Source: Deltaproteobacteria bacterium (GTDB lineage: Bacteria; Myxococcota; Myxococcia; Myxococcales; 40CM-4-68-19). From it: DNA of 64,000 nt. The translations under genes and the position numbers were made by a program. The notes below the pieces were generated by a model that was not told where the DNA came from, did no database searches, and saw only the letters and a list, made by a program, of their open reading frames with translations. Of the stretch, positions 20,673-29,976 are shown piece after piece. The first letter of the stretch is position 1. The number at the start of each line of letters is the position of its first letter. The DNA lies in NCBI GenBank assembly GCA_005879315.1, contig VBLC01000039.1:23930-87929 (forward strand), given 5' to 3'.

Positions 20673-21278
20673 ATGGCACAGCTCGACTTGAACCTGCCGC
20701 AATGGGGCGGGCGACGACGGGGCGCTGGACGCAAACGGAAAGAACCGCTCCGGCGAGTCCGGCACCGAAAGCGGCGGCGCTTCCGATGGAAACCGCTGCA
20801 CGTCACCATCCGCATGCGCCGCGAAGTCTGGAGCTTGCGCACGCGCAGATGCTTTCGGGCGATGAAGTACGCCTTCGCCAAAGGCTGCGAGCGCTTCGGA
20901 TACCGGCTGATCCACTTCTCCGTGCAGCGCAACCACATCCACCTGATCGTCGAGGCGCCCGACGAGGTCCAGCTCGGCCGCGCCATGAAGGGCCTCGGCG
21001 TGCGCATCGCCCGCGTCATGAACAGGGCGATGGCTCGCAAGGGCCAGGTCATTGCCCATCGCTACTACGCGCGGATCCTCAGAACGCCTCCGGAAGTGAA
21101 CTTCGCGATTCTCTACGTGCTTCACAACCGGGCGCACCACATCGCGCGCGAAGGCTGGCCGCTGCCGCCCCGGTACGAGGACCCGCTCACTTCCGAAGGC
21201 ACGCGGGGTCACGACCCGCCGCTGGTCGCTTCGCCGCGGCTCTGGCTCTTGCGCGTCAGCTGGCCCGGACAGGCGTAA
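20673..21278 (+). CDS. REP-associated tyrosine transposase (RAYT, IS200-like Y1)
   Basis: A 201-residue HUH-type endonuclease. The N-terminus has the Gly/Arg/Lys-rich WGGRRRGAGRKRK motif of this transposase group; the HUH metal-binding motif is the His-Ile-His in SVQRNHIHLIVEA, and the likely nucleophile tyrosine lies in ILYVLHNRAHH. ATG at 20673 is preferred because family members begin just before the LDLNLP-WGG segment; the frame is open further upstream through the repeats. Such enzymes are single-copy, have no terminal repeats of their own, and act on nearby REP palindromes. The gene converges on ureG with 16 bp between stops. Confidence 0.88.
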   Translation: MAQLDLNLPQWGGRRRGAGRKRKEPLRRVRHRKRRRFRWKPLHVTIRMRREVWSLRTRRCFRAMKYAFAKGCERFGYRLIHFSVQRNHIHLIVEAPDEVQLGRAMKGLGVRIARVMNRAMARKGQVIAHRYYARILRTPPEVNFAILYVLHNRAHHIAREGWPLPPRYEDPLTSEGTRGHDPPLVASPRLWLLRVSWPGQA

Positions 21279-21294
21279 CCGACGACCAGCTCTT

Positions 21295-21981
21295 CTACCG
21301 CGCCTTCGCCTCCAACACCTTCGCGGCGATCTCTTCAACTCCGACGCCGCGCGTGACCTGCGCGAACACCGTCGGCCCCTCGCCCCTCATGCGCCGCGCG
21401 TCGCGATCCATCACCCCCAGGTCCGCCCCTACGTGCGGCGCCAGGTCGGTCTTGTTGATCACCAGCAGATCCGACTGCGTGATCCCCGGCCCGCCCTTGC
21501 GCGGCACCTTGTCGCCACCCGCCACGTCGATGACGTAGATGGTGTAGTCGGCCAGCTCGCGGCTGTACTGCGCGGCGAGGTTGTCGCCGCCGCTCTCGAC
21601 GAAGAGGAGCTGCGGAGCGGGGCGGACATCTTCCATGAGCTGCTCGAGGGCGAGCAGGTTGTGGCTGATGTCCTCGCGGATGGCCGCGTGCGGGCAGCCG
21701 CCCGTCTCGACTGCGCGGATCCGTTCGCGCGGCAGGGCTTCGTGGCGCACCAGGAACTCGGCGTCCTCGCGGGTGAAGATGTCGTTGGTCACGACGCCGA
21801 GGCTCAGCCGATCGCGCAGCGCGCGGCAGAGCGCGAGCAGCAGCGCCGTCTTGCCGCTGCCCACCGGGCCGCCCACGCCGACCGTGAAGGCACGCGCGCG
21901 AAGATCGCGCCGCCGCCGCTCCTGCCGCTCGTGATAGTGGCCGGGATGGTCCGCGTGCTCGTGATCGCCTTCGTGTGCCAT
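21295..21981 (-). CDS. ureG: Urease accessory GTPase UreG with His-rich N-terminus
   Basis: A 228-residue SIMIBI-class GTPase that drives nickel insertion into urease. The P-loop is GGPVGSGKT, followed by [10 protein letters not shown] and the [10 protein letters not shown] base-recognition motif. The N-terminus is histidine-rich ([15 protein letters not shown]), which is able to bind nickel; this matters because no ureE is present in the operon. Last gene of the urt-ure operon, 10 bp after ureF. Confidence 0.97.
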   Translation of the reverse strand: MAHEGDHEHADHPGHYHERQERRRRDLRARAFTVGVGGPVGSGKTALLLALCRALRDRLSLGVVTNDIFTREDAEFLVRHEALPRERIRAVETGGCPHAAIREDISHNLLALEQLMEDVRPAPQLLFVESGGDNLAAQYSRELADYTIYVIDVAGGDKVPRKGGPGITQSDLLVINKTDLAPHVGADLGVMDRDARRMRGEGPTVFAQVTRGVGVEEIAAKVLEAKAR

Positions 21982-21991
21982 GGGGATCTCC

Positions 21992-22621
21992 TCAGGATTG
22001 AAAGAGCCGCGAATAGAGGCGGTCGTGAGCGCCTTGCAAGAGGTCGAGCAGCGGCGCCGGCTGCGCCAGCGATTCGGGGCCGAGCTCGCTGCAAGCGGCG
22101 TAGACTTCATCGAGCACCGGCGCGAGCTCGACGAGCAGCGCTTGTGCCTCGTGCGTGCCGGCGATGCCCAGCCGGACTCCCGCCGAAACGACTCCGCGCG
22201 CCGTGCTCCAAAGGAAGAGCCGCTGTGACTCGGGCAGCGACATGCCCAGCGCGCGGAAGACTGCGCCCCAGAGCGGCGCGAGATGCATCCGCAACCCGTC
22301 GGGAAGCGCCGGCGCCTCCTGGGGAAAGACGCGCGCACAGGTGGAGAAAAATGTCCGCCCCTGGGTGCGGCTGGCGCGGTTCGCAACGTGATTGGCGAGA
22401 AAGAGATCCGCGCGCTCGTCGAGCTGCGGCAGTGCTGTCGCATCCTCGAACGCCGCTCGCACGAGCGGAAGCGCGCCGCAACCTGCCTGCCAGAGCGCGT
22501 CGCGGGCGAAGCGCGGCAGGCTGTACACTTCGCCCGCCTGCGCCGCCGCTTCCAGCCCAAAGGAATGCGCGAATCCGCCGGTGGGAAACCCCGAATCCGC
22601 CAGCTGCAGCAGCCTCCACAT
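21992..22621 (-). CDS. ureF: Urease accessory protein UreF
   Basis: A 209-residue all-helical protein that, with UreD and UreG, forms the complex that activates apo-urease. The N-terminal [21 protein letters not shown] is the family signature (W in place of the usual start). It begins 3 bp after the ureC stop and is followed by ureG. Confidence 0.95.
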   Translation of the reverse strand: MWRLLQLADSGFPTGGFAHSFGLEAAAQAGEVYSLPRFARDALWQAGCGALPLVRAAFEDATALPQLDERADLFLANHVANRASRTQGRTFFSTCARVFPQEAPALPDGLRMHLAPLWGAVFRALGMSLPESQRLFLWSTARGVVSAGVRLGIAGTHEAQALLVELAPVLDEVYAACSELGPESLAQPAPLLDLLQGAHDRLYSRLFQS

Positions 22622-22624
22622 AGG

Positions 22625-24334
22625 TCAGAAGAGCGAATACCGCTGCGCCAAGGGCAGCCGGGTGGCCGGCTCACAGCGGAGGAGCGCGCCATCCGCGCGC
22701 ACCTCGTAAGTCTCCGGGTCGACTTCGAGCCGCGGGAGCGAGTCGTTCAGCTTCATGTCCTTCTTGCCCAACCCGCGGCAGCCGCGCACGGCGCAGAGCC
22801 GCTTGCGCAGGCCGAGCTCGTCGAGAGCTCCTTCCGCAAGCGCCCGGCGCGAAACGAGCGCGAGACTGATCGCGCCTGGCGCGCGCGCGCCGAACATCGG
22901 CCGCATCCGCAGCGGCTGCGGCGTGGGGATCGAGGCGCCCGCGTCGCCCATCTGCGCCCAGGCGATGAATCCGCCTTTGATCACCATCTCCGGGCGAATG
23001 CCGAAGAAGCCCGGCTTCCAGAGCACGAGGTCGGCGAGCTTGCCGGCCGCAACCGATCCGGTCTCGTGGGCAAAGCCATGGGCGATCGCGGGATTGATGG
23101 TGTATTTCGCGATATATCGGCGGATGCGATAGTTGTCATTGTCGCCCTTTTCCTCCGGCAGCCGCCCCCGCTGCTCACGCATCTTGTGGGCGGTCTGCCA
23201 GGTCCGGGTGATCACCTCGCCGACCCGCCCCATCGCCTGGCTGTCGCTCGACATCATGCTGATGGCCCCGAGGTCGTGGAGGATGTCCTCGGCGGCGATG
23301 GTCTCGGCGCGGATGCGGCTTTCGGCGAAAGCGACGTCCTCGGGGATCTCCTTGTCGAGATGGTGACAGACCATCAACATGTCGAGGTGCTCGTCGAGCG
23401 TATTGACGGTGAACGGCCGCGTCGGGTTCGTCGAGGAGGGCAGGACGTGCGGCACGCCGCAGACGCGGAGGATGTCCGGCGAGTGGCCGCCTCCGGCCCC
23501 TTCCGAATGATAGGTATGAATGGTCCTGCCTTTGAATGCCGCAATGGAATCGTCGACGAATCCTGATTCATTCAAGGTGTCGGTATGAATGGTGACCTGG
23601 ACATCTTCGCCCTCGGCCGCCGCCAGGCAGCAGTCGATGGCCGCCGGTGTCGTGCCCCAGTCCTCGTGCAGCTTGAGGCCGAGGGCGCCAGCGCGGATCT
23701 GATCGAGCAATCCTTCCGGCCGTGAAGAGTTTCCCTTGCCGGTGAAGCCGACGTTCAAAGGCAGGTCGTCCACCGCCTGCAGCATGCGGGCGATGTTCCA
23801 GGCGCCCGGCGTGCAGGTCGTCGCGTTCGTTCCGGTCGCCGGGCCGGTGCCGCCGCCGATCCAGGAAGTGATGCCGCTCGCCAGCGCCTCGTCAGCCTGC
23901 TGCGGGCTGATGAAGTGGATGTGGCTGTCGATGCCGCCGGCGGTGAGCAACAGTCCTTCGCCGGCGATTGCTTCGGTGGTGACGCCGACGGTCATTCCCG
24001 GCATCACGCCCGACATCACGTCGGGGTTGCCGGCCTTGCCGATGGCTTTGATGCGGCCGTCCTTGATGCCGACGTCGGCCTTGTAGATACCGGTGTAATC
24101 GACGATCAATGCATTGGTAATGACGCAATCGAGCGCATCTTTGTCGAGCGCGCCCGCTTTCTGTCCCTGCCCGTCGCGCAGCACCTTGCCGCCGCCGAAT
24201 TTGCACTCGTCGCCGTAGGAGGTGAGATCGCGCTCCACCTCGGCGATGAGCGCTGTGTCGCCCAGCCGCACGCGGTCGCCGGTGCTCGGTCCATAGAGAT
24301 CGGAATAATGGCGCCGATCGATGCGCCGGCTCAT
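22625..24334 (-). CDS. ureC: Urease alpha (catalytic) subunit
   Basis: A 569-residue catalytic subunit that hydrolyses urea to ammonia and carbamate. Visible active-site elements are HIHFISP (first nickel-binding His pair), GLKLHEDWG with the carbamylated lysine that bridges the two nickel ions, [15 protein letters not shown], the mobile-flap MVCHHLD, and [11 protein letters not shown] with the last aspartate. Length is standard. It overlaps ureAB by 4 bp (ATGA). Confidence 0.98.
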   Translation of the reverse strand: MSRRIDRRHYSDLYGPSTGDRVRLGDTALIAEVERDLTSYGDECKFGGGKVLRDGQGQKAGALDKDALDCVITNALIVDYTGIYKADVGIKDGRIKAIGKAGNPDVMSGVMPGMTVGVTTEAIAGEGLLLTAGGIDSHIHFISPQQADEALASGITSWIGGGTGPATGTNATTCTPGAWNIARMLQAVDDLPLNVGFTGKGNSSRPEGLLDQIRAGALGLKLHEDWGTTPAAIDCCLAAAEGEDVQVTIHTDTLNESGFVDDSIAAFKGRTIHTYHSEGAGGGHSPDILRVCGVPHVLPSSTNPTRPFTVNTLDEHLDMLMVCHHLDKEIPEDVAFAESRIRAETIAAEDILHDLGAISMMSSDSQAMGRVGEVITRTWQTAHKMREQRGRLPEEKGDNDNYRIRRYIAKYTINPAIAHGFAHETGSVAAGKLADLVLWKPGFFGIRPEMVIKGGFIAWAQMGDAGASIPTPQPLRMRPMFGARAPGAISLALVSRRALAEGALDELGLRKRLCAVRGCRGLGKKDMKLNDSLPRLEVDPETYEVRADGALLRCEPATRLPLAQRYSLF

Positions 24335-25086
24335 GGCTGCTCCTCATGAGCGAATCCGCGCTCCTTCACGTTGCCGAGCATCCGCGCGCGGCCCGTCGGG
24401 TTGATCTCTCCTTCGCCCAGTGCATTCCCGCCGCGCACGACGCGAGCCCCGGCGAAAGCGACCAGCTGCACTGTCTTGCTCTCGCCCGGCTCGAAGCGCA
24501 CCGCGGTGCCCGCGGGGACGTCGAGCCTCATCCCATAAGCGCGGCCGCGGTCGAAGGACAATGCCCGATTCGTCTCGGCAAATGGATAGTGACTGCCAAC
24601 CTGGATGGGCCGATCGCCGCGATTCACCACTCGCAGCGCCACGGTCTCGCGGCCGGCATTCAGCTCGATGTCGCCGGCGGCCGGCAGCACTTCTCCCGGC
24701 AGGGGTTCCGCGGCGACCGGGCCGCTCCGGGCCGGCGCGGGCAAGAAGCTGCCGTACAGCGCCAGCGCCGCATCTCCCTGCTCCAGCGCGATGGGATGGT
24801 GGACCGTGACGAGCTTCGTTCCGTCGGGGAAGGTCCCTTCCACCTGCACTTCGGCGATCAGCTCCGGCACGCCGGGCATCACCTGCGCGCGGCCGAGCAT
24901 GCGGCGGCCGAGGTCCATTAGCTCGGCCACGCTGCGGCCGTCGCGGATGAGCTCGAGCAGCTGCGCGGAGATGAGCGCGACGGCCTCGGGGTAATTGAGG
25001 CGCACTCCGCGCGCGAGCCTCTTCTGCGCGAGAAAGCCCGCGCCGTGCAGCACCAGCTTGTCGATGTCACGAGGCGTGAGATGCAT
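24331..25086 (-). CDS. ureAB: Fused urease gamma-beta subunit
   Basis: A 251-residue fusion. Residues 1-100 are the gamma subunit ([29 protein letters not shown]), and residues about 128-240 the beta subunit ([36 protein letters not shown]), joined by a Pro/Ala-rich linker. Helicobacter UreA has the same gamma-beta fusion, while most bacteria encode two proteins. It overlaps ureD upstream by 20 bp and ureC downstream by 4 bp. Confidence 0.96.
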   Translation of the reverse strand: MHLTPRDIDKLVLHGAGFLAQKRLARGVRLNYPEAVALISAQLLELIRDGRSVAELMDLGRRMLGRAQVMPGVPELIAEVQVEGTFPDGTKLVTVHHPIALEQGDAALALYGSFLPAPARSGPVAAEPLPGEVLPAAGDIELNAGRETVALRVVNRGDRPIQVGSHYPFAETNRALSFDRGRAYGMRLDVPAGTAVRFEPGESKTVQLVAFAGARVVRGGNALGEGEINPTGRARMLGNVKERGFAHEEQP

Positions 25087-25855
25087 CGTGCCTCCAGGGG
25101 TCGTCTCCGAGCAGCGAGGGAACGTCAGCCAACAAGGCGCGCAGCCGGCGCAGCAGCGCTTGCACCGACTCGGCGGCCGCGCGCACGACCAGTGCGCCGT
25201 CGCGCAGCGGGCTGGCCGATTCGATCAGCGGCGCGCCCTTTGCGACGGGCTGCGCGTCCACCTCGGAGCGCACCCGCTCGGCGATTCCGGCGAAGAGAGG
25301 CCCCGCCAGAAGCAGCGTGCCGATGGCGTGGAAGCGGCCCATCCGCGCCTCGAGCGAGCCGTGCGCCGCGTCGAGCAGCCAGACCTCATCGAGGAACGGC
25401 CGGACCACGAGCGCGCTCTTGCAGCGGGCGAATCCCCAGCGCTCGCGGCCGGCGGAGAGGATCTCCCAGAGCGCGAGCGAAGCGCCGGAAGCCAGCTGGA
25501 CTTCGGTGCGCTGCTGATAGCGCGCGCCCCCGAAACAAGCGGAGGGTTCTGGCAAGAGCACCAGCGCGCCGCCCTCCTCCACTCTCGCCACCGTCTCGCT
25601 GCTGCAGCCCTGCAGCGAGCGAAAGACCCGCGTCGGCCCCTGCGTGGAGACGAAGGCGCGCGCCGACTTGCCCACCGCGATCTCGAGCCGCACGCGATCG
25701 CCGTCGACCAGCCCGCCGCCCAGCGTGGTGGTGTAGGCCCACGCCGCCCGGCCGTGATTGCGGGGCGTGAGGAAACGGAGCGGGCTCTCGGCGTAGGCGC
25801 CGCAGACTGCGGTCGCCGCGCCGGCGCGCTCGAAGGCGAGACGGCCCAAGGCCAT
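25067..25855 (-). CDS. ureD: Urease accessory protein UreD
   Basis: A 262-residue scaffold protein of the urease activation complex. Family features visible: [30 protein letters not shown] (in pieces), [11 protein letters not shown] and the [13 protein letters not shown] segment. Start set at the ATG at 25855, where the recognisable domain begins; the open frame upstream reads through urtE. It follows urtE by 20 bp and is the first urease gene of the operon. Confidence 0.93.
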   Translation of the reverse strand: MALGRLAFERAGAATAVCGAYAESPLRFLTPRNHGRAAWAYTTTLGGGLVDGDRVRLEIAVGKSARAFVSTQGPTRVFRSLQGCSSETVARVEEGGALVLLPEPSACFGGARYQQRTEVQLASGASLALWEILSAGRERWGFARCKSALVVRPFLDEVWLLDAAHGSLEARMGRFHAIGTLLLAGPLFAGIAERVRSEVDAQPVAKGAPLIESASPLRDGALVVRAAAESVQALLRRLRALLADVPSLLGDDPWRHDASHAS

Positions 25856-25875
25856 GGATGGTCTTGTACATCGGA

Positions 25876-26565
25876 TCACAGCGCCAGGTGCCGCCGCACC
25901 TGCGCGGGATCGAGCTCGGCGATGCGCCCGCGCAGGACGATCTCGCCGCGCGAGATCACCGCGCACTGCTCGGCCAGTTCCAGCGCGAAGTCGAGATACT
26001 GCTCGACCAGCACGATGGTGATGCGCCGCTCGAGCAGCGACTTGAGGACGCGGCCGATCTCCTTGATGGTCGAAGGCTGGATCCCCTCGGTCGGTTCGTC
26101 GAGCAGAAGCAGCCGGGGCCGCGAGATGAGCGCGCGGGCGATGGCCAGCTGCTGCTGCTGGCCGCCGGAGAGATCGCCGCCGCGCCGGTTGCGCATGGTG
26201 CGCAAGATGGGGAAGAGCTGCTCCAGCTCCTCGCGCGGCGCGGCCTCGCCGTTGGCCGCCGACTCGCCGACGGCCAGGTTCTCGGCCACCGTCAGGCGCG
26301 AGAAGATCTCGCGGCCCTGCGGCACATATCCCATCCCCAGGCGCGCGCGCCGGTAGGAAGGCAGGCGGGTCACGTCCTCGCCGTCGAGGACCACGCTCCC
26401 CGCCCGGAGCGGCAGCTCTCCCATCAAGCAGCGCAAGAGAGTGGTCTTGCCCACGCCGTTGCGCCCGAGCAGCGCGGTGCAGGAGCCGGCCGGCACGTCG
26501 AGGTCGATCTTCCGCAGCGTCTGGCTTCCGCCGTACGCCTGCTCGAGGCCGCGCACGGAAAGCAT
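25876..26565 (-). CDS. urtE: Urea ABC transporter ATP-binding protein UrtE
   Basis: A 229-residue ATPase: Walker A GRNGVGKTT, ABC signature LSGGQQQQLAIAR, Walker B LLLLDEPTEGIQPS. The GIQPS sequence after Walker B is characteristic of the LivF/UrtE branch. Its ATG overlaps the urtD stop by one base (TGATG). Confidence 0.96.
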   Translation of the reverse strand: MLSVRGLEQAYGGSQTLRKIDLDVPAGSCTALLGRNGVGKTTLLRCLMGELPLRAGSVVLDGEDVTRLPSYRRARLGMGYVPQGREIFSRLTVAENLAVGESAANGEAAPREELEQLFPILRTMRNRRGGDLSGGQQQQLAIARALISRPRLLLLDEPTEGIQPSTIKEIGRVLKSLLERRITIVLVEQYLDFALELAEQCAVISRGEIVLRGRIAELDPAQVRRHLAL

Positions 26566-27320
26566 CAGCGCCCCAGATAGACGTCGATGACGCGCGGGTC
26601 GTTGCGGACAGCGTCCATCGTTCCTTCCGCCAGCACGCGCCCCTCGTGGAGCACGGTGACCTTGCCGGCGATGCTCTCGACGAAGTGCATGTCGTGCTCC
26701 ACCACCACCAGCGAATGCTTGCCGGCGAGCGACTGGAAGAGCTCGCCGGTGCGCTCCGTCTCCTCGTCGCTCATCCCCGCGACCGGCTCGTCGAGCAAGA
26801 GGAGCCGCGGGCCCTGTACGAGGAGCATGCCGATCTCCAGCCATTGCTTCTCGCCATGCGCGAGCAGATCGGCCTGGGTGGCGGCCTTGGTCCGCAGGCC
26901 GATGAAGGCGAGCACCTCCTCGATGCGGGCCTCCTGCTCCGGCGAGAGGCGCGCCCGCAGGGTGGAGAAGACCCGCTTGTCCGTCTTCATCGCCAGCTCG
27001 AGATTTTCGAAGACGGTGTGGTTGCGAAAGACGGTGGGCTTCTGGAACTTGCGGCCGATGCCGGCGCGGGCAATCTCCGGCTCGGAGAGCTCGGCGAGAT
27101 CGTGCGCCTCGCCAAAATGCACTTCTCCTGCGTCGGGTCGCGTGCGGCCGGTGATCACGTCCATCAGGGTGGTCTTGCCCGCGCCGTTGGGACCGATGAT
27201 GCAGCGGAGCTCTCCCGGTTCGACGATCAGGCTCAAGGCATCGAGCGCCTTGAAGCCGTCGAAGCTGACCGTCACTCCGCTCAAGTAGAGGATGGGGCCG
27301 CGCGGCGTGTCGAGGTTCAT
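26565..27320 (-). CDS. urtD: Urea ABC transporter ATP-binding protein UrtD
   Basis: A 251-residue ATPase of the LivG type, with Walker A GPNGAGKTT and Walker B RLLLLDEPVAGM. The signature region is LLAHGEKQWLEIGM, lacking the usual LSGGQ, which is typical of UrtD rather than of other ABC ATPases. ATGA overlap with urtC. Confidence 0.96.
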   Translation of the reverse strand: MNLDTPRGPILYLSGVTVSFDGFKALDALSLIVEPGELRCIIGPNGAGKTTLMDVITGRTRPDAGEVHFGEAHDLAELSEPEIARAGIGRKFQKPTVFRNHTVFENLELAMKTDKRVFSTLRARLSPEQEARIEEVLAFIGLRTKAATQADLLAHGEKQWLEIGMLLVQGPRLLLLDEPVAGMSDEETERTGELFQSLAGKHSLVVVEHDMHFVESIAGKVTVLHEGRVLAEGTMDAVRNDPRVIDVYLGR

Positions 27321-28447
27321 GCGGCCCTCGCCCGCAGGAAAAGCCCGAGCACGCCGCGCGGCAACCAGCGAGTGACGATGACGAAGGAAAGCCCGAGCGC
27401 GAAGAGCCACAGCTCGGGAAAGGCGACGGTGAGGAAGCTCTTGGCGCCGGTGACCAGCGCCGCGCCGAGGATGGGTCCGAGCAGCGTGCCGCGGCCTCCC
27501 ACCGCCACCCAGATGGCGATCTCGATCGAGTTCGCTGGCGACATCTCGCTGGGGTTGATGATCCCGACCTGCGGTACGTAGAGAGCGCCGGCGACGCCGC
27601 AGAGGGCCGCCGACAGGGTCCAGACGAAGAGCTTGAACCCCACCGGATCGTAGCCGCAGAAGCGCAGGCGATCCTCGGCGTCGCGGATGGCGGTGAGCAC
27701 GCGGCCGAGCTTTCCCAGGACGAGCGCGCGGCAGGCGACCAGCGCGCCGAGGAGCAGCGTGGCCGAGAGCACGAGCAGGGCAACGCGAGTGCGCGGGCTG
27801 GCGAGAGGAAATCCGAGAATGCGCTTGAAGTCGGTGAAGCCGTTGTTGCCGCCGAAGCCGGTCTGGTTGCGGAAGAAGAGCAGCATGAATGCGTAGGTCA
27901 GCGCCTGGGTGATGATGGAGAAGTAGACGCCGCGGATGCGCGAGCGGAAGGCGAACCAGCCGAAGACGAACGCGAGCAGCGCGGGCGCTAGCACCACCAG
28001 GAGCGCCTGCTGGGAGAAGTGCTCCGAGCCCTGCCAGTACCAAGGCAGCTGCTTCCAGTCGAGGAAGACCATGAAGTCGGGGAGGATGGGATCGCCGTAC
28101 GCGCCATCCGTGCCGATGGCGCGCATCAGGTACATGCCCATCGCGTAGCCGCCGAGCGCGAAGAAGAGCCCGTGGCCGAGCGAGAGGATGCCGGTGTAGC
28201 CCCAGACCAGATCCATCGCGAGCGCGACGGTGGCGTAGCAGAGGATCTTGCCGGTCAAGGCGACCGTATAGTCGGAGATGTGCAGGGCGGCGCTCGAGGG
28301 CAGCACAAGATGCAGAGCCGGCACCAGGATCACCAGCGCGGCATATACGCCGAGGATGAGGATCCACACCCGGCGGGGAAAGAGCGCGCGGCCGGTCTTC
28401 GGCCGTCGAGCGAGCAACGGTGAGAGCGCGACGGCCACGGAGCTCAT
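27317..28447 (-). CDS. urtC: Urea ABC transporter permease UrtC
   Basis: A 376-residue LivM-type permease with about nine hydrophobic segments and the family motif WGYTGILSLGHGLFFALGGY. The GFGGNNGFTDFK segment is typical of UrtC and marks the urea branch. ATGA overlaps link it to urtB before and urtD after. Confidence 0.95.
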   Translation of the reverse strand: MSSVAVALSPLLARRPKTGRALFPRRVWILILGVYAALVILVPALHLVLPSSAALHISDYTVALTGKILCYATVALAMDLVWGYTGILSLGHGLFFALGGYAMGMYLMRAIGTDGAYGDPILPDFMVFLDWKQLPWYWQGSEHFSQQALLVVLAPALLAFVFGWFAFRSRIRGVYFSIITQALTYAFMLLFFRNQTGFGGNNGFTDFKRILGFPLASPRTRVALLVLSATLLLGALVACRALVLGKLGRVLTAIRDAEDRLRFCGYDPVGFKLFVWTLSAALCGVAGALYVPQVGIINPSEMSPANSIEIAIWVAVGGRGTLLGPILGAALVTGAKSFLTVAFPELWLFALGLSFVIVTRWLPRGVLGLFLRARAA

Positions 28448-29976
28448 CCCTCGTCCACCGCGCGCCCGCGCAGCGCGAAGAGGCCCTGCGGCCGGCGCTG
28501 GATGAAGAGGATGACGAAGACGAGCACGGCGATCTTGGCCATCACCGCGCCGGCGCTGGGCTCGAGGAACTTGCTGACGATGCCCAGGCCGGCCGCCGCG
28601 ATGACGGTCCCCGCCAGCTGGCCCACGCCGCCCAGCACCACCACCATGAAGGAGTCGACGATGAATCCCTGGCCTAGCTCGGGGCCGACGTTGCCGATCT
28701 GCGAGAGGGCGCAGCCGCCGAGGCCGGCGATTCCGCTGCCCAGAGCGAAAGCGAGCAGATCGATGCGCGGCGTCGCCACTCCGAGTCCCGCGGCGCGCTG
28801 GCGATCTTGCGTGACGGCGCGGACGAGAAGGCCGAGGCGCGTCCGGGTGAGGAGCGCCCAGACGAGGAGCAAGACACTCGCCGCAAAGGCGAAGATGGCG
28901 ATGCGGTTGAAGGGCAGGACCAATCCGGCCAGGAGCGTGACGCCGCCTGACATCCAGGAGGGATTCGAGACCTCGACGTTCTGCGCGCCGAAGGCCGTGC
29001 GCACCGCCTGGATGGCGAGAAGGCTCGCGCCCCAGGTCGCGAGCAGTGTCTCCAGCGGACGTCCGTAGAGCTTGCGGACGACGAAGAGCTCGAGCAGCAC
29101 GCCGGCCAGCGCCGCAGCGACGAACGAGGCGGGCAGCGCGGCGGCGAGATACCAGTCGAAGAACCGCCCGCCGCGGAAGGCCGACTGCACCAGCCAGGTG
29201 GCGTAGGCGCCGACCATCAAGAGCTCGCCGTGCGCCATGTTGATGACGCCCATCAGGCCGAAGGTGATGGCCAGTCCGAGTGCGGCGAGCAGAAGGATGC
29301 TGGCCAGGCTCAGCCCCGAAAAGACCAGGCCCACCATGTCGGCGCGGCGCTGCGAGGCCTCGACGCTCTCGATCGCGCTGCGCAGGGCCGCGAGGATCTG
29401 CGGGTCTTGCTCGAGCGCGAGCCGCTGCGTGAGCTGCCGCTGGGCGTGCGCCTTGCGTAGCTCCTCGATCGCGGCGAAGCGCTTCTGCCGATCGGGGCTG
29501 GCCAGCGCCAGCATGGCATGCGTGCCGCGCAGCGCTTCCTTCACCCGGGCGTCGGTCTCGCCCTGCAGCGCCTTCTGCACCGCGGGCAAGAGGTCGGCAT
29601 CTCCGCTCTCTTGAAGAGCGCGCGCCGCCGCCAGCCGATCGGCCGCGGCCGCGGAGAAGAGACCCAGCGCGGCGATCGCCCGCGTGAGCGATCGCCGCAG
29701 CCGGTTGTTGATTCCGACCTTCTCCACCTCCTCTCTCGGCACCGCCGCCGGCGCGCCGCTGAGCGCGTCGCGCAGCGTGCCGCGATCGTCGATCAAGACT
29801 GCCCCCGCTTCGCTGAGATAGAGATTTCCTTCCTGCAACGCGCGCAAGACCGGCAGCGCCGCTGCATCACCCGCGGCGACCAGCGCGGAGATGGCCTCTT
29901 CGCGCGAGTCGCCGCGGGCCAGCTTGTCCAGAGTCGTGGCGTTCAACGCCGTAGCTATGGCAAGCGCGGCGATCAT
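28444..29976 (-). CDS. urtB: Urea ABC transporter permease UrtB with N-terminal periplasmic domain
   Basis: A 510-residue permease. After a signal-like first helix, about 190 residues form an Ala/Leu-rich helical repeat (HEAT-like) domain that would lie in the periplasm; this extension is characteristic of UrtB and not of LivH. The permease part begins near residue 215 with LGLAITFGLMGVINMAHGEL, the family hallmark. ATGA overlap with the porin gene upstream and with urtC downstream. Confidence 0.95.
   Translation of the reverse strand: MIAALAIATALNATTLDKLARGDSREEAISALVAAGDAAALPVLRALQEGNLYLSEAGAVLIDDRGTLRDALSGAPAAVPREEVEKVGINNRLRRSLTRAIAALGLFSAAAADRLAAARALQESGDADLLPAVQKALQGETDARVKEALRGTHAMLALASPDRQKRFAAIEELRKAHAQRQLTQRLALEQDPQILAALRSAIESVEASQRRADMVGLVFSGLSLASILLLAALGLAITFGLMGVINMAHGELLMVGAYATWLVQSAFRGGRFFDWYLAAALPASFVAAALAGVLLELFVVRKLYGRPLETLLATWGASLLAIQAVRTAFGAQNVEVSNPSWMSGGVTLLAGLVLPFNRIAIFAFAASVLLLVWALLTRTRLGLLVRAVTQDRQRAAGLGVATPRIDLLAFALGSGIAGLGGCALSQIGNVGPELGQGFIVDSFMVVVLGGVGQLAGTVIAAAGLGIVSKFLEPSAGAVMAKIAVLVFVILFIQRRPQGLFALRGRAVDEG

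Noticed and set aside
21615..21634. GGGCGGACAT within ureG as a further REP copy
   Set aside because: Only the 10-base core matches, without the TTGAT flank, and it encodes the conserved MEDVRPAP region of UreG. The ATGTCCGCCC matches within ureF and murA are rejected for the same reason.
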